Shown: in pieces, positions 52,330 through 61,082 of the stretch | How positions within the stretch are numbered: position 1 is the first letter of the stretch | Layout: every line of letters begins with the position of its first letter | From: Hydrogenoanaerobacterium saccharovorans | GTDB taxonomy: Bacteria; Bacillota; Clostridia; Oscillospirales; Ruminococcaceae | Length of the DNA: 64,000 bases | Direction of reading: 5' to 3' | NCBI RefSeq assembly: GCF_003814745.1 | Contig: NZ_RKRD01000001.1 | Coordinates: 1,364,001-1,428,000 of the forward strand | The notes under the pieces: model-generated | What the model saw: the letters and a program-made list of their open reading frames with translations, nothing else | Database searches by the model: none | Told to the model about the DNA's origin: nothing | Translations under genes and position numbers: made by a program

Positions 52330-52375
52330 AAAGGCACTATCGTTTAGGAAAGGATAGTGCCTTTATTATTTTTCG
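52330..52375 (+). terminator. Terminator of the sortase gene
   Basis: AAAGGCACTATC pairs with GATAGTGCCTTT around a 10-nt loop, followed by ATTATTTTT. Confidence 0.85.
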
Positions 52376-52382
52376 CTAAAGC

Positions 52383-52426
52383 TACAACACAAAAGCGATA
52401 ATCACAAAATACTGTGATTACCGCTT
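52383..52426 (-). terminator. Terminator of the trpXYZ-type transport operon
   Basis: On the minus strand AAGCGGTAATCACA pairs with TGTGATTATCGCTT (one mismatch), then TTTGTGTT. It lies about 57 nt beyond the ATPase stop. Confidence 0.72.
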
Positions 52427-52482
52427 AGAACATATTCCTATTAATTTTTAGTCAAAAACTTACGAGTTTTCTAGTTTTATTG

Positions 52483-53280
52483 TTATAATAACAACATCCG
52501 GTCATTATCTAGTTTTTTGCCGCGCTTCTGCGTAAACATTTGAATCAGTTTTTCAACTGTCATGTTATTGCGCTCTTCGCCGCTGATATCCATAATAATT
52601 TCACCGTCATCCATCATTATTGTACGATTGCCGAGCTCCAATGCAGATTGAATGTTATGTGTAATCATCATTGTAGTAATATGGTTTTTGGCTACGATTT
52701 GCCGTGTTATAGTTATAACTTTTTCTGCAGTTGCAGGGTCTAAAGCGGCAGTATGTTCATCCAGTAAAAGTAATTTTGGTGTAACAATTGTTGCCATTAG
52801 CAGGGTAACTGCCTGCCGCTGTCCGCCCGAAAGTAAGCCCATTTTAGTTTTTAAGCGGTCTTCCAATCCAAGTCCTAATTCTGATAAACATTGTTTAAAA
52901 AAATATACGTCCTTTTTCTTTATACCAACACCTAACCCGCGGTGGGTTCCTCTTTGATAACATAGTGCGAGATTCTCTTCAATTGTCATTGATGGCGCAG
53001 TACTGCGCATTGGGTCTTGGAACAACCTACCTATATATTTTGCACGTTTATATTCGGGCATCATGGTAATATCCAAATTATCCAGCCTTATGTTTCCGGT
53101 ATCGCATAAAAACGTCCCAGCAATTGCATTAAATAAGGTGGATTTTCCCGCGCCGTTTCCTCCGATAATCGAGACGAAGTCTCCATCTTCTAAGGTAAGG
53201 CTGATGTTGGACAGTGCCTTTTTTTCATTTAATGTGCCAATATTAAATGTTTTATTGATATTATTTAATTGCAGCATCAT
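52483..53280 (-). CDS. trpZ: ABC transporter ATP-binding protein, TrpZ-type
   Basis: 265 residues: MLQLNNINKTFNIGT, Walker A IIGGNGAGKSTLFNAIAG, signature GLLSGGQRQAVTLLMA, Walker B LLLLDEHTAALDPATAEKV with an unusual DEHTA instead of DEPT, and HNIQSALELGNR. This motif set is that of the ABC family paired with YufP-like permeases. Overlaps the permease gene by 20 nt. Tryptophan is assigned from the UGG T-box upstream and homology to trpXYZ; the start could also be the GTG at 53286. Confidence 0.85.
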   Translation of the reverse strand: MMLQLNNINKTFNIGTLNEKKALSNISLTLEDGDFVSIIGGNGAGKSTLFNAIAGTFLCDTGNIRLDNLDITMMPEYKRAKYIGRLFQDPMRSTAPSMTIEENLALCYQRGTHRGLGVGIKKKDVYFFKQCLSELGLGLEDRLKTKMGLLSGGQRQAVTLLMATIVTPKLLLLDEHTAALDPATAEKVITITRQIVAKNHITTMMITHNIQSALELGNRTIMMDDGEIIMDISGEERNNMTVEKLIQMFTQKRGKKLDNDRMLLL

Positions 53281-54169
53281 ACCCACCAGCCTTTCTTATT
53301 TTTTTAAGTATCAATTTGTTTTTTATTACAGGAAACGAGAGAGCCAAAGCAACAATTACCGATGAAATCAGTTTGAGGTCTGAAGGGGAGGTGTTAGCAC
53401 GCAAAATAAATGCAATAATTATGCGGTATAAAATTGAACCAAGTGTTACAGCCACTACATGTTGTAACAACGTTTTACTGCCAAACAAAACTTCGCCTAT
53501 AATAAGCGATGCCATTGCAACAACAACCATACCAATGCCCATATTAATTTCAGAAAATTGTTGATACTGTGTAATAAGTGCACCTGATAGAGCTACAATC
53601 GCATTGCCAATTGCAAGACCAATCGTTTTTGTAAAATCTGCATTGATAGATGAAGACCGAACCATATCCTCGTTATCGCCTGTGGCGCGAATACTCAAAC
53701 CCAACTGTGTTTTAAAAAACAATACGAGCAAGATAATTATAAGGGCAACAATTAGTAACGGAAGAACCAGTTTGCCTAACTGATTACCTACAAGCTTTTT
53801 CATAGGGTCAAATACAGTAGGGATATTAAGCAAAGAAACGTTTGGGCTGTTTCGCATAATGCGCAAATTGATTGAATACAACCCTGTCATGGTAAGGATA
53901 CCTGCCAGGATAGGTTGTATTTTCATTTTTGTTTGTAAAAATGCGGTTATCATTCCTGCTAAAGCACCGGCAACCATCCCTGCCAGCAACCCTAAAAATG
54001 GATGCCCAACAAGTGTGATAATTGCAGAGCAAGAAGCACCGAGTGTAAAACTACCATCTACCGTTAAATCAGCCACATTTAAAATTCGGAATGATATAAA
54101 AATGCCCAGTGCCATCAATGCATAAATCAAACCCAGCTCAACCGAGCCTTGCAAAGCCATGAAACTCAT
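53261..54169 (-). CDS. trpY: ABC transporter permease, TrpY-type
   Basis: 302 residues, about nine membrane segments: GLIYALMALGIFISFRILNV, LTVDGSFTLGASCSAIITLV and LAIGNAIVALSGALITQYQ. The LTVDGSF motif is characteristic of this permease group. Starts at 54169 after AGGAGGTTGCTGCA. Middle gene of a three-gene importer unit behind a Trp T-box. Confidence 0.87.
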   Translation of the reverse strand: MSFMALQGSVELGLIYALMALGIFISFRILNVADLTVDGSFTLGASCSAIITLVGHPFLGLLAGMVAGALAGMITAFLQTKMKIQPILAGILTMTGLYSINLRIMRNSPNVSLLNIPTVFDPMKKLVGNQLGKLVLPLLIVALIIILLVLFFKTQLGLSIRATGDNEDMVRSSSINADFTKTIGLAIGNAIVALSGALITQYQQFSEINMGIGMVVVAMASLIIGEVLFGSKTLLQHVVAVTLGSILYRIIIAFILRANTSPSDLKLISSVIVALALSFPVIKNKLILKKIRKAGGYDAAIK

Positions 54170-54193
54170 TGCAGCAACCTCCTAGATGAATGC

Positions 54194-55189
54194 TTATTTT
54201 TGAGTGCTTGTTTTAACCATTTGTGCTGTTTTTACAAGATCTTCTGGGATATTAACTCCTAATGCTGCAGCAGTATCCTCATTGATAATCGTACCAAAAT
54301 TGTTCAGTGTTTCTACGGGTATTTCAGACACAGGGGTTCCGCTCAAAATTTTATCCGCCATTACAGCCGTTTGTTTACCAAGGTTTGTGTATTCAATGCC
54401 TACTGTAGCAAATCCGCCATCCATTACCATAGAATCGGCACCCACATAAACGGGAATTTTGGCTTGCATTGCAACATCTGCTAAAACAGGCATTGCCGAA
54501 GCAATAACGTTATCAATTGTAGTGTAGAATGCATCACACTGTCCAACAAGACTTTGTGCTGCTTGCTGCAATTCAGATGCATTGGTAATAGCTACTTCAG
54601 TGTACGCAATGCCGTTATCATCACAGTATATTTTAGCTTGGTTAATTACCGAAATTGCGCTAACCTCACTGGTACAATATATAAATCCGTATTTTTTAAC
54701 GCTTGGAGTAAGTGCTTTAGAGAGTTCAAATACCTGCTCAACCGGAATTGAATCTGAGGTTCCGGTAACGTTGCTGTTGGGTTTGTTTAAATCGGTCATT
54801 AAGTTAGCTGCAACAGGATCCGTAACCGCTGAAAACAGCACTGGGATATCCTTTGTAGCTGCTGCTGCCGACTGGGCTGAAGGGGTTGCAATAGCCACAA
54901 TTAAATCAACCTTATTAGAAACAAATTTTTGTGTAATAGAGTTAAGAGTAGATTGATCGCCTTGAGCATTTTGGTAGTCGATTTCTACTTTATCCTCACC
55001 ATATCCAAGTGTTTTCAATTCTTCTATAAATGATTCTCTGATCGTGTTAAGTGAAGGGTGTTCCACAATTTGGACAATACCGACTTTTAGTTTTTTGGCT
55101 TCTGAACCGGAAGATGCTTTTGAACTACACCCTGTAATTGCTAAACACACCATAATAACCGCCATAATCATTGTAAATACCTTTTTCAT
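54194..55189 (-). CDS. trpX: ABC transporter substrate-binding lipoprotein, TrpX-type
   Basis: 331 residues: lipoprotein signal MKKVFTMIMAVIMVCLAITGC with lipidated Cys (written here in part: VCLAITGC), then VGIVQIVEHPSLNTIRESF, AIATPSAQSAAAATKDIPVL, FSAVTDPVAANLM and GVEYTNLGKQTA-like GIEYTNLGKQTAVMADKIL. It belongs to the ABC sugar-binding-like TrpX group (DUF/ABC_sub_bind). ATG 55189 follows AAGGAGACATTTGTT; the frame extends 6 codons further. First gene behind the T-box. Confidence 0.9.
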   Translation of the reverse strand: MKKVFTMIMAVIMVCLAITGCSSKASSGSEAKKLKVGIVQIVEHPSLNTIRESFIEELKTLGYGEDKVEIDYQNAQGDQSTLNSITQKFVSNKVDLIVAIATPSAQSAAAATKDIPVLFSAVTDPVAANLMTDLNKPNSNVTGTSDSIPVEQVFELSKALTPSVKKYGFIYCTSEVSAISVINQAKIYCDDNGIAYTEVAITNASELQQAAQSLVGQCDAFYTTIDNVIASAMPVLADVAMQAKIPVYVGADSMVMDGGFATVGIEYTNLGKQTAVMADKILSGTPVSEIPVETLNNFGTIINEDTAAALGVNIPEDLVKTAQMVKTSTQK

Positions 55190-55288
55190 AACAAATGTCT
55201 CCTTCAAAATATAATTTTGTTGGTTTGTTTAAAAGGGTAGGTGAAATGTAGAAGTGTTTTCTTCGCGCCGGCAGCGAAAAAAGAACAA

Positions 55289-55322
55289 CAAAAAACACCT
55301 GTCCTTCTGCAAGGACAGGTGT
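55289..55322 (-). terminator. T-box terminator before trpX
   Basis: On the minus strand ACACCTGTCCTT pairs with AAGGACAGGTGT, followed by six Ts. It is the switchable terminator of the Trp T-box. Confidence 0.92.
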
Positions 55323-55548
55323 AAACCTGCGGTACCACCTTGATTGATACATTGTTTTATGTATCCACCTTTTACGGAATGCCAACACATTCCTCACTCT
55401 ATAACGTGAGTTTGACGTCGTAAAATACTAAGCAATTGCCTTTCCTTACGCCCTCAGTGGTCCATTTATCCAATCCGCTTACTATCGGGCTTTCAGCTAC
55501 CCCAACTCTCTGTAAGTGCGCCTTTGGTTTTATCTCCACCTCAATGGT
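55289..55548 (-). promoter_or_regulatory. T-box riboswitch, tryptophan specifier
   Basis: On the minus strand: ACAGAGAGTTGGGGTAGCTG in stem I, then GATAAATGGACCACTGAGG, where the specifier TGG (Trp) lies at 55462-55464. Spacing to the following GAG equals that in the Tyr T-box of this window. The T-box bulge AAGGTGGTACCGCAGG is at about 55326-55342. Uncharged tRNA(Trp) should prevent termination and raise trpXYZ expression. The variable base is U (UGGU), whereas C would be the partner of the usual G73 of tRNA(Trp); a G-U pair would be needed. Confidence 0.92.
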
Positions 55549-55555
55549 TTAATTA

Positions 55556-55584
55556 ATTAAAGCACATTCATAACGATTTGTCAA
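55556..55584 (-). promoter_or_regulatory. Promoter of the Trp T-box unit
   Basis: On the minus strand a perfect TTGACA and TTTAAT with a 17-nt spacer, just before the T-box and after the pheA stop. Confidence 0.72.
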
Positions 55585-55621
55585 CTATTTTTTATAGAAC
55601 AGAAACTAGTACATCCTTTTA

Positions 55622-56758
55622 TTAAACTTCATGATAGTTGCCTAAAAATTCAAAATACTCACATTTTTGTTCCAAACGCGCCAATAGTTTAATAATTTGC
55701 TCATTTGCTGCATTCCCACTAAAATCAAAGTAGAATAAAAACTCAAAATCTGTATCCGGCAGAGGGCGAGATTCTAGCTTGGTGAGGTTTAAATCAAGCA
55801 TTGCAAATTGAGCAATTAGCTTATAAAGCGAGCCGGCTTCGTGCGGCAGAGTTAAAGCAACACTCATTTTATCTGCGTCTTCTGTTAAAATCATATCATT
55901 GCTGATTGTTATAAAACGTGTATAGTTTCGTTCTGCATTTTTAATTTCATCTAAAACTATATTTAACCGGTAAATATCGGCGCAATCTTTCGATGCTATT
56001 GCTGCTACACCGCGGTCACCGCATTCCGATACAAAACGCGCAGCAGCAGCGGTATTGGAATAAAAATGCACTCGAATATTCGGATTTGCCTGTAAAAAAT
56101 CGGCACACTGGCTGATTGCCTGCTCGTGCGAATAAATATCTGTAATTTCTTCTAATAGTACGCCTGGTTTGGCAAGCAAGCAATGCGATACCTCTAATTT
56201 CAACCCACGAACAATATGAAACCGGTACTGTTTCATTAAATCATACACGCTGTTTACCGAACCTGCAGTTGAATTTTCTATGGGCAGTACGCCAACCTCA
56301 CATTCTCCGTCCTTTACACAGCGAAAGATATCGGCAAAACTTTGGTAAAACTGCAGCTTTCCTTTTGGGAACATCTCGCGTGCTGCAATACTGGAATAAG
56401 CACCGTCGATACCTTGGCAGGCGATAAGCGGTGATTGTGGGAGCTGCTTTTTTTCTGTCAATGCTTTTTTAATTTTTGCTATGATAGGTGAATTATCGGT
56501 AAGTTGATTGTTTTGCTGGATTTTGCTCAAATCCATAATGGTAGTAAATAGAAAACGTGTACTGTCTGCAAGATTTTCTCCTGCTAAGTCGGCTACTCGA
56601 TTGAGTACTTGCTCTTCTCGCTGGGTGTGAAGCACAGGTAATTTGTTTAGCCGCTTATACTCCGCTACATCATGCACTATATTCATGCGTTGCTTAAAAA
56701 GTGACACAATTTGTTCATCAATCGTATCAATCCTCTTTCGCATATCTTGTAAATCCAT
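55622..56758 (-). CDS. pheA: Bifunctional chorismate mutase/prephenate dehydratase
   Basis: Makes phenylpyruvate from chorismate in two steps. 378 residues: chorismate mutase domain about 1-85 (MRKRIDTIDEQIVSLFKQR; VAEYKRLNKLPV), prephenate dehydratase about 105-285 with GAYSSIAAREMFPKGK, PIENSTAGSVNSVYDLM and NYTRFITIS (TRF motif), then an ACT domain with GSLYKLIAQFAMLDLNLTKL and LESRP for Phe feedback. Start with GGAGGATAATGA. Last gene of the aro operon. Tyrosine is made by tyrA upstream. Confidence 0.95.
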   Translation of the reverse strand: MDLQDMRKRIDTIDEQIVSLFKQRMNIVHDVAEYKRLNKLPVLHTQREEQVLNRVADLAGENLADSTRFLFTTIMDLSKIQQNNQLTDNSPIIAKIKKALTEKKQLPQSPLIACQGIDGAYSSIAAREMFPKGKLQFYQSFADIFRCVKDGECEVGVLPIENSTAGSVNSVYDLMKQYRFHIVRGLKLEVSHCLLAKPGVLLEEITDIYSHEQAISQCADFLQANPNIRVHFYSNTAAAARFVSECGDRGVAAIASKDCADIYRLNIVLDEIKNAERNYTRFITISNDMILTEDADKMSVALTLPHEAGSLYKLIAQFAMLDLNLTKLESRPLPDTDFEFLFYFDFSGNAANEQIIKLLARLEQKCEYFEFLGNYHEV

Positions 56759-56795
56759 TCATTATCCTCCAGTTATGGTGTAAAGTTAGATAGCA

Positions 56796-57869
56796 TTACA
56801 CTAAATACGAGAGCAATGCAAAGGCTACAGCAGCTTCTACACAAGGTACTGCGCGGGGGACTATACAAGGGTCATGCCTGCCTTTTACAATCAATTCACA
56901 TTCTTCTTGCTCTATAAAGTTAATTGTTTTTTGAGGCTGAGAAATAGAAGGGGTAGGTTTAAAAGCTACACGCATTATAATTGGCATTCCCGAGGAAATA
57001 CCGCCCAAAATACCGCCATGGTTATTTGTTTCGGTACAGATCTTTCCATCTTTTATGCAGTAAGGGTCATTGTTTTCCGAACCAGCCATTTTGGACGCCT
57101 TAAAACCCGCTCCAAACTCAACACCTTTCACCGCCGGTATTCCAAAAAGAATAGAGCTAAGTACATTTTCAATCCCATCAAACATGGGTGAGCCAATTCC
57201 TGCAGGAAAACCAACCGCACAACATTCAACTACACCGCCAAGAGAATCAAGTTGTTTCGCTGCTGTTTCAATTTGCTGAATCATCATTTCGCCCGATTCA
57301 TCGTTCAAAACGGCGAAATCTTTTTTCTGCACCTCCAGCAATTGTTTGGCTGTAATTGATACTGCATCAAATACATCATCTTTCGTATTCTGTACAGAAA
57401 AAATATGGGCACCAATTTCAACACCGCGGTTACGTAATAATTGCTTTGCAATGCCGCCAGCAATAACTAAAGGGGCGGTAAGCCTGCCTGAAAAATGCCC
57501 GCTGCCGCGTACATCATTTGCTCCGTTATAGCGTAGATAGGCAGTATAATCTGCATGGCCGGGGCGTGCAACCTTTTTTAAATTATTATAATCCTGTGAG
57601 TGAGTATCATTGTTTTGAATCATTGCACAAAGGGGGGCACCCGTTGTTTTTCCATCAAGCATTCCTGAAAGAATTTTTGGTATGTCGGGTTCTCTTCTTT
57701 TTGTTGATGTTGTAGAATTGCCCGGAGCACGACGTGCACAAAACAGTTTTAATTCATCTATATCAATGTGTTCTCCAGCAGGCAGACCATCAATAACTAC
57801 GCCTATCTCACTGCCGTGAGATTCCCCGAAAATGCTTAGCTTTAAATTATTTCTACCCCAGACGGACAT
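56796..57869 (-). CDS. aroC: Chorismate synthase
   Basis: Makes chorismate from EPSP with reduced FMN. 357 residues: SVWGRNNLKLSIFGESHGSE, RRAPGNSTTSTKRREPD, RPGHADYTAYLRYNGANDVR and the SSG-type GGILGGISSGMPI, MRVAFKPTPSISQPQKT. All key motifs present. ATG at 57869 has GGAGGG 7 nt before it; it overlaps aroA by 17 nt. Confidence 0.96.
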   Translation of the reverse strand: MSVWGRNNLKLSIFGESHGSEIGVVIDGLPAGEHIDIDELKLFCARRAPGNSTTSTKRREPDIPKILSGMLDGKTTGAPLCAMIQNNDTHSQDYNNLKKVARPGHADYTAYLRYNGANDVRGSGHFSGRLTAPLVIAGGIAKQLLRNRGVEIGAHIFSVQNTKDDVFDAVSITAKQLLEVQKKDFAVLNDESGEMMIQQIETAAKQLDSLGGVVECCAVGFPAGIGSPMFDGIENVLSSILFGIPAVKGVEFGAGFKASKMAGSENNDPYCIKDGKICTETNNHGGILGGISSGMPIIMRVAFKPTPSISQPQKTINFIEQEECELIVKGRHDPCIVPRAVPCVEAAVAFALLSYLV

Positions 57870-59130
57870 CGGCACGCCCTCCTAAACGATTGTAATCATT
57901 AAAAAATTGAGGATAAGACTTATTTACAGCCTCTGCGCCATCAATTAATACCTCACCATCACTAACCAAAGCTGCTATAGCCATACTCATAGCGATTCGG
58001 TGGTCATTGTACGCAGAAACAACTCCCCCATGCAGGCGTTTACCGCCGTATACCGTTATACTATCATCATCACAGCTAATATCAGCGCCCAGTGTATATA
58101 GTGCCTGCGTTATTGCAGTTAAACGGTCGCTTTCTTTTATTTTTAATCGATGTGCATTATAAATATGTGTTTTTCCCTTAGCAAAAGTGCCTATAACAGC
58201 TAAAATCGGTACAAGGTCAGGAATTTGTGCTGCATCAATTGCTATACCATGCAGTTCACCTTTTGCTACTTTGACTGAATCTTCCGATACATTTGTTACA
58301 CTTCCGCCAAATTTTTTAATCAACTCTAGTATCTCTCTATCACCTTGTTTTGAACGATTTGATAATCCACTCAAAACAATACCCTGCTCGCTCAGCAATG
58401 CAGCAGCAGCAAAAATTGCCGCGTTGGAGTAATCGCCTTCCACAGTGTAACTGCAGGGCAGATAGGTTTGTCCTCCTTTAATTTGATAGCACATATCTTT
58501 TTCCGTTATTTCGATTCCAAAACGATGTAGTGTAGTAATCGTCATGTCAACGTAGGGCTTTGACTCTAGCGGAGATATAATTTTAAGTTCGCTGTCTCCG
58601 TTAAGCAGGGGTAATGCAAATAGTAGCCCCGTTATAAATTGCGAACTTACATTTCCGGCAAGTTCAAAACTACCGGGTTGCAATTTCCCTTTAACTTTTA
58701 GCGGAAGTTCTTCATTTTCAAGCTTGTCAAGCGAAATGCCTTTACAATCCAATTGTTCATGATAGAGGTTCAACGGACGTTGCGGCAGTTTTCCGGCTCC
58801 TGTAAAAACAGCTTCAATACCGTAAGCTGCCACAATTGGTATAAGAAAACGTAATGTCGAGCCCGACTCATTGCAAAAAATTCGAATATGGTCGGTTGGT
58901 TTATCTAAAATGCCAGACACGATAGCCTTTTCCTCTTGCAGCTGTATATTTGCATCCAAGGCATTCAGTGCAGATATCGTCGCCAAAATATCCTCAGACG
59001 GTGCAAGAGGCGATATAAAGCTGAAACCATTTGCAAGTGCCGCACATATCAATGCGCGATGCGAATCGCTTTTAGAAGGAGGGGCAAAGTAGTCTCCGCT
59101 CAGTGTAGATGGTTGTATTGTTGCTATCAT
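57853..59130 (-). CDS. aroA: 3-phosphoshikimate 1-carboxyvinyltransferase (EPSP synthase)
   Basis: Adds enolpyruvate from PEP to shikimate 3-phosphate. 425 residues: APPSKSDSHRALICAALANG, SGSTLRFLIPIVAAYG, LAGNVSSQFITGLLFALPLL (quoted in part: AGNVSSQFITGLLFA), IKESDRLTAI and AYNDHRIAMSMAIAAL. The GNVSSQF and NESGSTLRF motifs differ from the classic GNAGTAMRP of glyphosate-sensitive class I enzymes, which puts it nearer class II. ATG 59130 overlaps the aroB stop by 4 nt; ATG 59136 is the alternative. Confidence 0.95.
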   Translation of the reverse strand: MIATIQPSTLSGDYFAPPSKSDSHRALICAALANGFSFISPLAPSEDILATISALNALDANIQLQEEKAIVSGILDKPTDHIRIFCNESGSTLRFLIPIVAAYGIEAVFTGAGKLPQRPLNLYHEQLDCKGISLDKLENEELPLKVKGKLQPGSFELAGNVSSQFITGLLFALPLLNGDSELKIISPLESKPYVDMTITTLHRFGIEITEKDMCYQIKGGQTYLPCSYTVEGDYSNAAIFAAAALLSEQGIVLSGLSNRSKQGDREILELIKKFGGSVTNVSEDSVKVAKGELHGIAIDAAQIPDLVPILAVIGTFAKGKTHIYNAHRLKIKESDRLTAITQALYTLGADISCDDDSITVYGGKRLHGGVVSAYNDHRIAMSMAIAALVSDGEVLIDGAEAVNKSYPQFFNDYNRLGGRADVRLG

Positions 59131-60185
59131 TTGCATCCCTCACAAATAAATTTTGTAAAATCATCAATTTGCATTTTGTCTATACGTGCATTTCCTATTT
59201 CATTCAGCAGTATCACGCTTATGTGTATGTTATCACGTTTTTTATCATTAAGGCAAATTTTTGCAAGCTGGTTTGCGTCATAATCGCAGGATATCTGCAA
59301 ACCATACCGCATACAAGCTTGCTCAAGAGCTTCGGTTATTCCTATAGGTGTAATTCCGGTCTTGGTAGATGCTTTCGTAATCATAACCATGCCCATAGCT
59401 ACGGCCCTGCCGTGCGGAATACTATAATTGCTGAGATTCTCAATTGCATGTGCCAATGTGTGTCCAAAGTTTAAAAGCATTCTCTCTCCCGTGTCGAACT
59501 CATCATTTTGAACAATATCTCTTTTAATACAAATGCAGCGAAAGATAATTTCTTCTAAATGTTTTTTATAATCTGGCGATACTGCCATATCAAACAGTTT
59601 TTTATCTCGAATAGCACCATATTTGATGACTTCTGCGGCACCATCGGCAAATAATTCGTTACTCAGTGTGGATAATAAGGAGATATCGCATAACACTAAA
59701 CTTGGCTGCCAAAAAGTGCCTACTAGGTTTTTTCCGCAATTCAAATCAACCGCGGTTTTCCCTCCAACAGATGAATCTACTTGTGCTAATAATGTTGTAG
59801 GTATCTGTACAAAATGGATACCGCGTAAAAAAGTAGATGCAGCAAAGCCAGTCACGTCGCCTACAACCCCGCCACCCAGTGCTATTACTAAGTCGCTGCG
59901 GGTAATGTTGTTTTCTGCTAAAAAATTGTAGATTTTTCCTGCTGTGTCAAGCGTTTTTGAATGCTCGCCATGCTCAAAGGTATAATAGCAAATTTGTTCA
60001 AATCCGTTTTTACTCAGTGTTTTTATCAAACGCTCCAAATAAAGCTCTGCAACAATATCATCTGTTACAATCGCTATGCGTTGCGACGATGTTAACCTGC
60101 GGATATGTTCACCCGAGTAATCCAAAAGATTTTCCCCGATTAAAATATCATAGGCATTTTTTAATTGTACTTTAACCTGCTTCAT
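59127..60185 (-). CDS. aroB: 3-dehydroquinate synthase
   Basis: Cyclises DAHP to dehydroquinate with NAD+ and metal. 352 residues: KTLDTAGKIYNFLAE, VIALGGGVVGDVTGFAASTF, QIPTTLLAQVDSSVGGKTAV, LVGTFWQP, GAAEVIKYG and NFGHTLAHAIE, with the metal-binding Glu and His residues visible. ATG 60185 follows AGGTGA; GTG 60194 is possible. Sixteen nt after tyrA. Confidence 0.96.
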   Translation of the reverse strand: MKQVKVQLKNAYDILIGENLLDYSGEHIRRLTSSQRIAIVTDDIVAELYLERLIKTLSKNGFEQICYYTFEHGEHSKTLDTAGKIYNFLAENNITRSDLVIALGGGVVGDVTGFAASTFLRGIHFVQIPTTLLAQVDSSVGGKTAVDLNCGKNLVGTFWQPSLVLCDISLLSTLSNELFADGAAEVIKYGAIRDKKLFDMAVSPDYKKHLEEIIFRCICIKRDIVQNDEFDTGERMLLNFGHTLAHAIENLSNYSIPHGRAVAMGMVMITKASTKTGITPIGITEALEQACMRYGLQISCDYDANQLAKICLNDKKRDNIHISVILLNEIGNARIDKMQIDDFTKFICEGCK

Positions 60186-60201
60186 TAATTTCACCTGTCT
60201 T

Positions 60202-61035
60202 TCACTTCAAACTTTCCTTGATTACTCTGCCTTCTGCAAGGAGAGAACGTAGCTTATCGGCATCAGATTGTTCCAGTGCATTTTTTATATTGCACAGGTT
60301 TTCTATTAGAATCGTAATTTCTTGTATTAGATTTTCGCGGTTCTCTAAAAACAATTCTGTCCACATTTGTTCGTTTAGTTTTGCTACGCGCGACATGTCC
60401 TCAAAGCTACCGCCTGTAAACCCAAGCTGGTAACTGCAATTTGGGCTTTTTACATAAGAATTGGCAATCACATGCGGCAATTGAGATGTATATGCAATCA
60501 TTTTATCATGAAACTGGGGAGTTGTGTCAATTACCCGCTCAAAACCGAGCGTAAGCAGAAATTGAGAGACGGTATTCAAAACAGATTTTTTTGTATCCTG
60601 AAACGGAGTAAGTATCATACTCGCATGTTGAAATAAATCCTTATCAGACACAGCAAAACCGCTGAACTCACGTCCTGCCATCGGGTGTCCGCCAATAAAA
60701 GTAAATTCGTACCCTTTAATTATTTCTTGAATGCTATTGCACACAACTTCTTTGACACCGCACATATCCATAAGTATGCAGCCTTGTTGAAAGTAATTTA
60801 AATAATCTTTAACATAGGCTATTGTATTAGCAGGGTAGAGGGCAAAAATGATTAAATCGCACTTAGAAAGATTTTGTTTAGTAAGCCGGGCATCAATGGC
60901 GCCATATTCTGTTGCGGAGTAAACAATTGCCTCGTCTATGTCATAACCGAATATGTCACAGTCTGTATACGCCTTAATTGCCTTGCACAGCGAACCACCA
61001 ATTAATCCTAAACCAACTACCCCAATATTCTTCAT
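60202..61035 (-). CDS. tyrA: Prephenate dehydrogenase
   Basis: Oxidises prephenate to 4-hydroxyphenylpyruvate for Tyr. 277 residues: NAD-binding IGVVGLGLIGGSLCKAI, DMCGVKEVVCNSIQE, FIGGHPMAGREFSGFA and a C-terminal helical domain. No ACT domain is attached, so Tyr feedback may work elsewhere. ATG after AAGGAGCATAAAG. Second gene of the aro operon. The pathway branches at chorismate/prephenate are both in this operon. Confidence 0.94.
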   Translation of the reverse strand: MKNIGVVGLGLIGGSLCKAIKAYTDCDIFGYDIDEAIVYSATEYGAIDARLTKQNLSKCDLIIFALYPANTIAYVKDYLNYFQQGCILMDMCGVKEVVCNSIQEIIKGYEFTFIGGHPMAGREFSGFAVSDKDLFQHASMILTPFQDTKKSVLNTVSQFLLTLGFERVIDTTPQFHDKMIAYTSQLPHVIANSYVKSPNCSYQLGFTGGSFEDMSRVAKLNEQMWTELFLENRENLIQEITILIENLCNIKNALEQSDADKLRSLLAEGRVIKESLK

Positions 61036-61082
61036 CTTTATGCTCCTTAAATGTAATAGTGTGTTAAGTGGATTAAAAAGTT

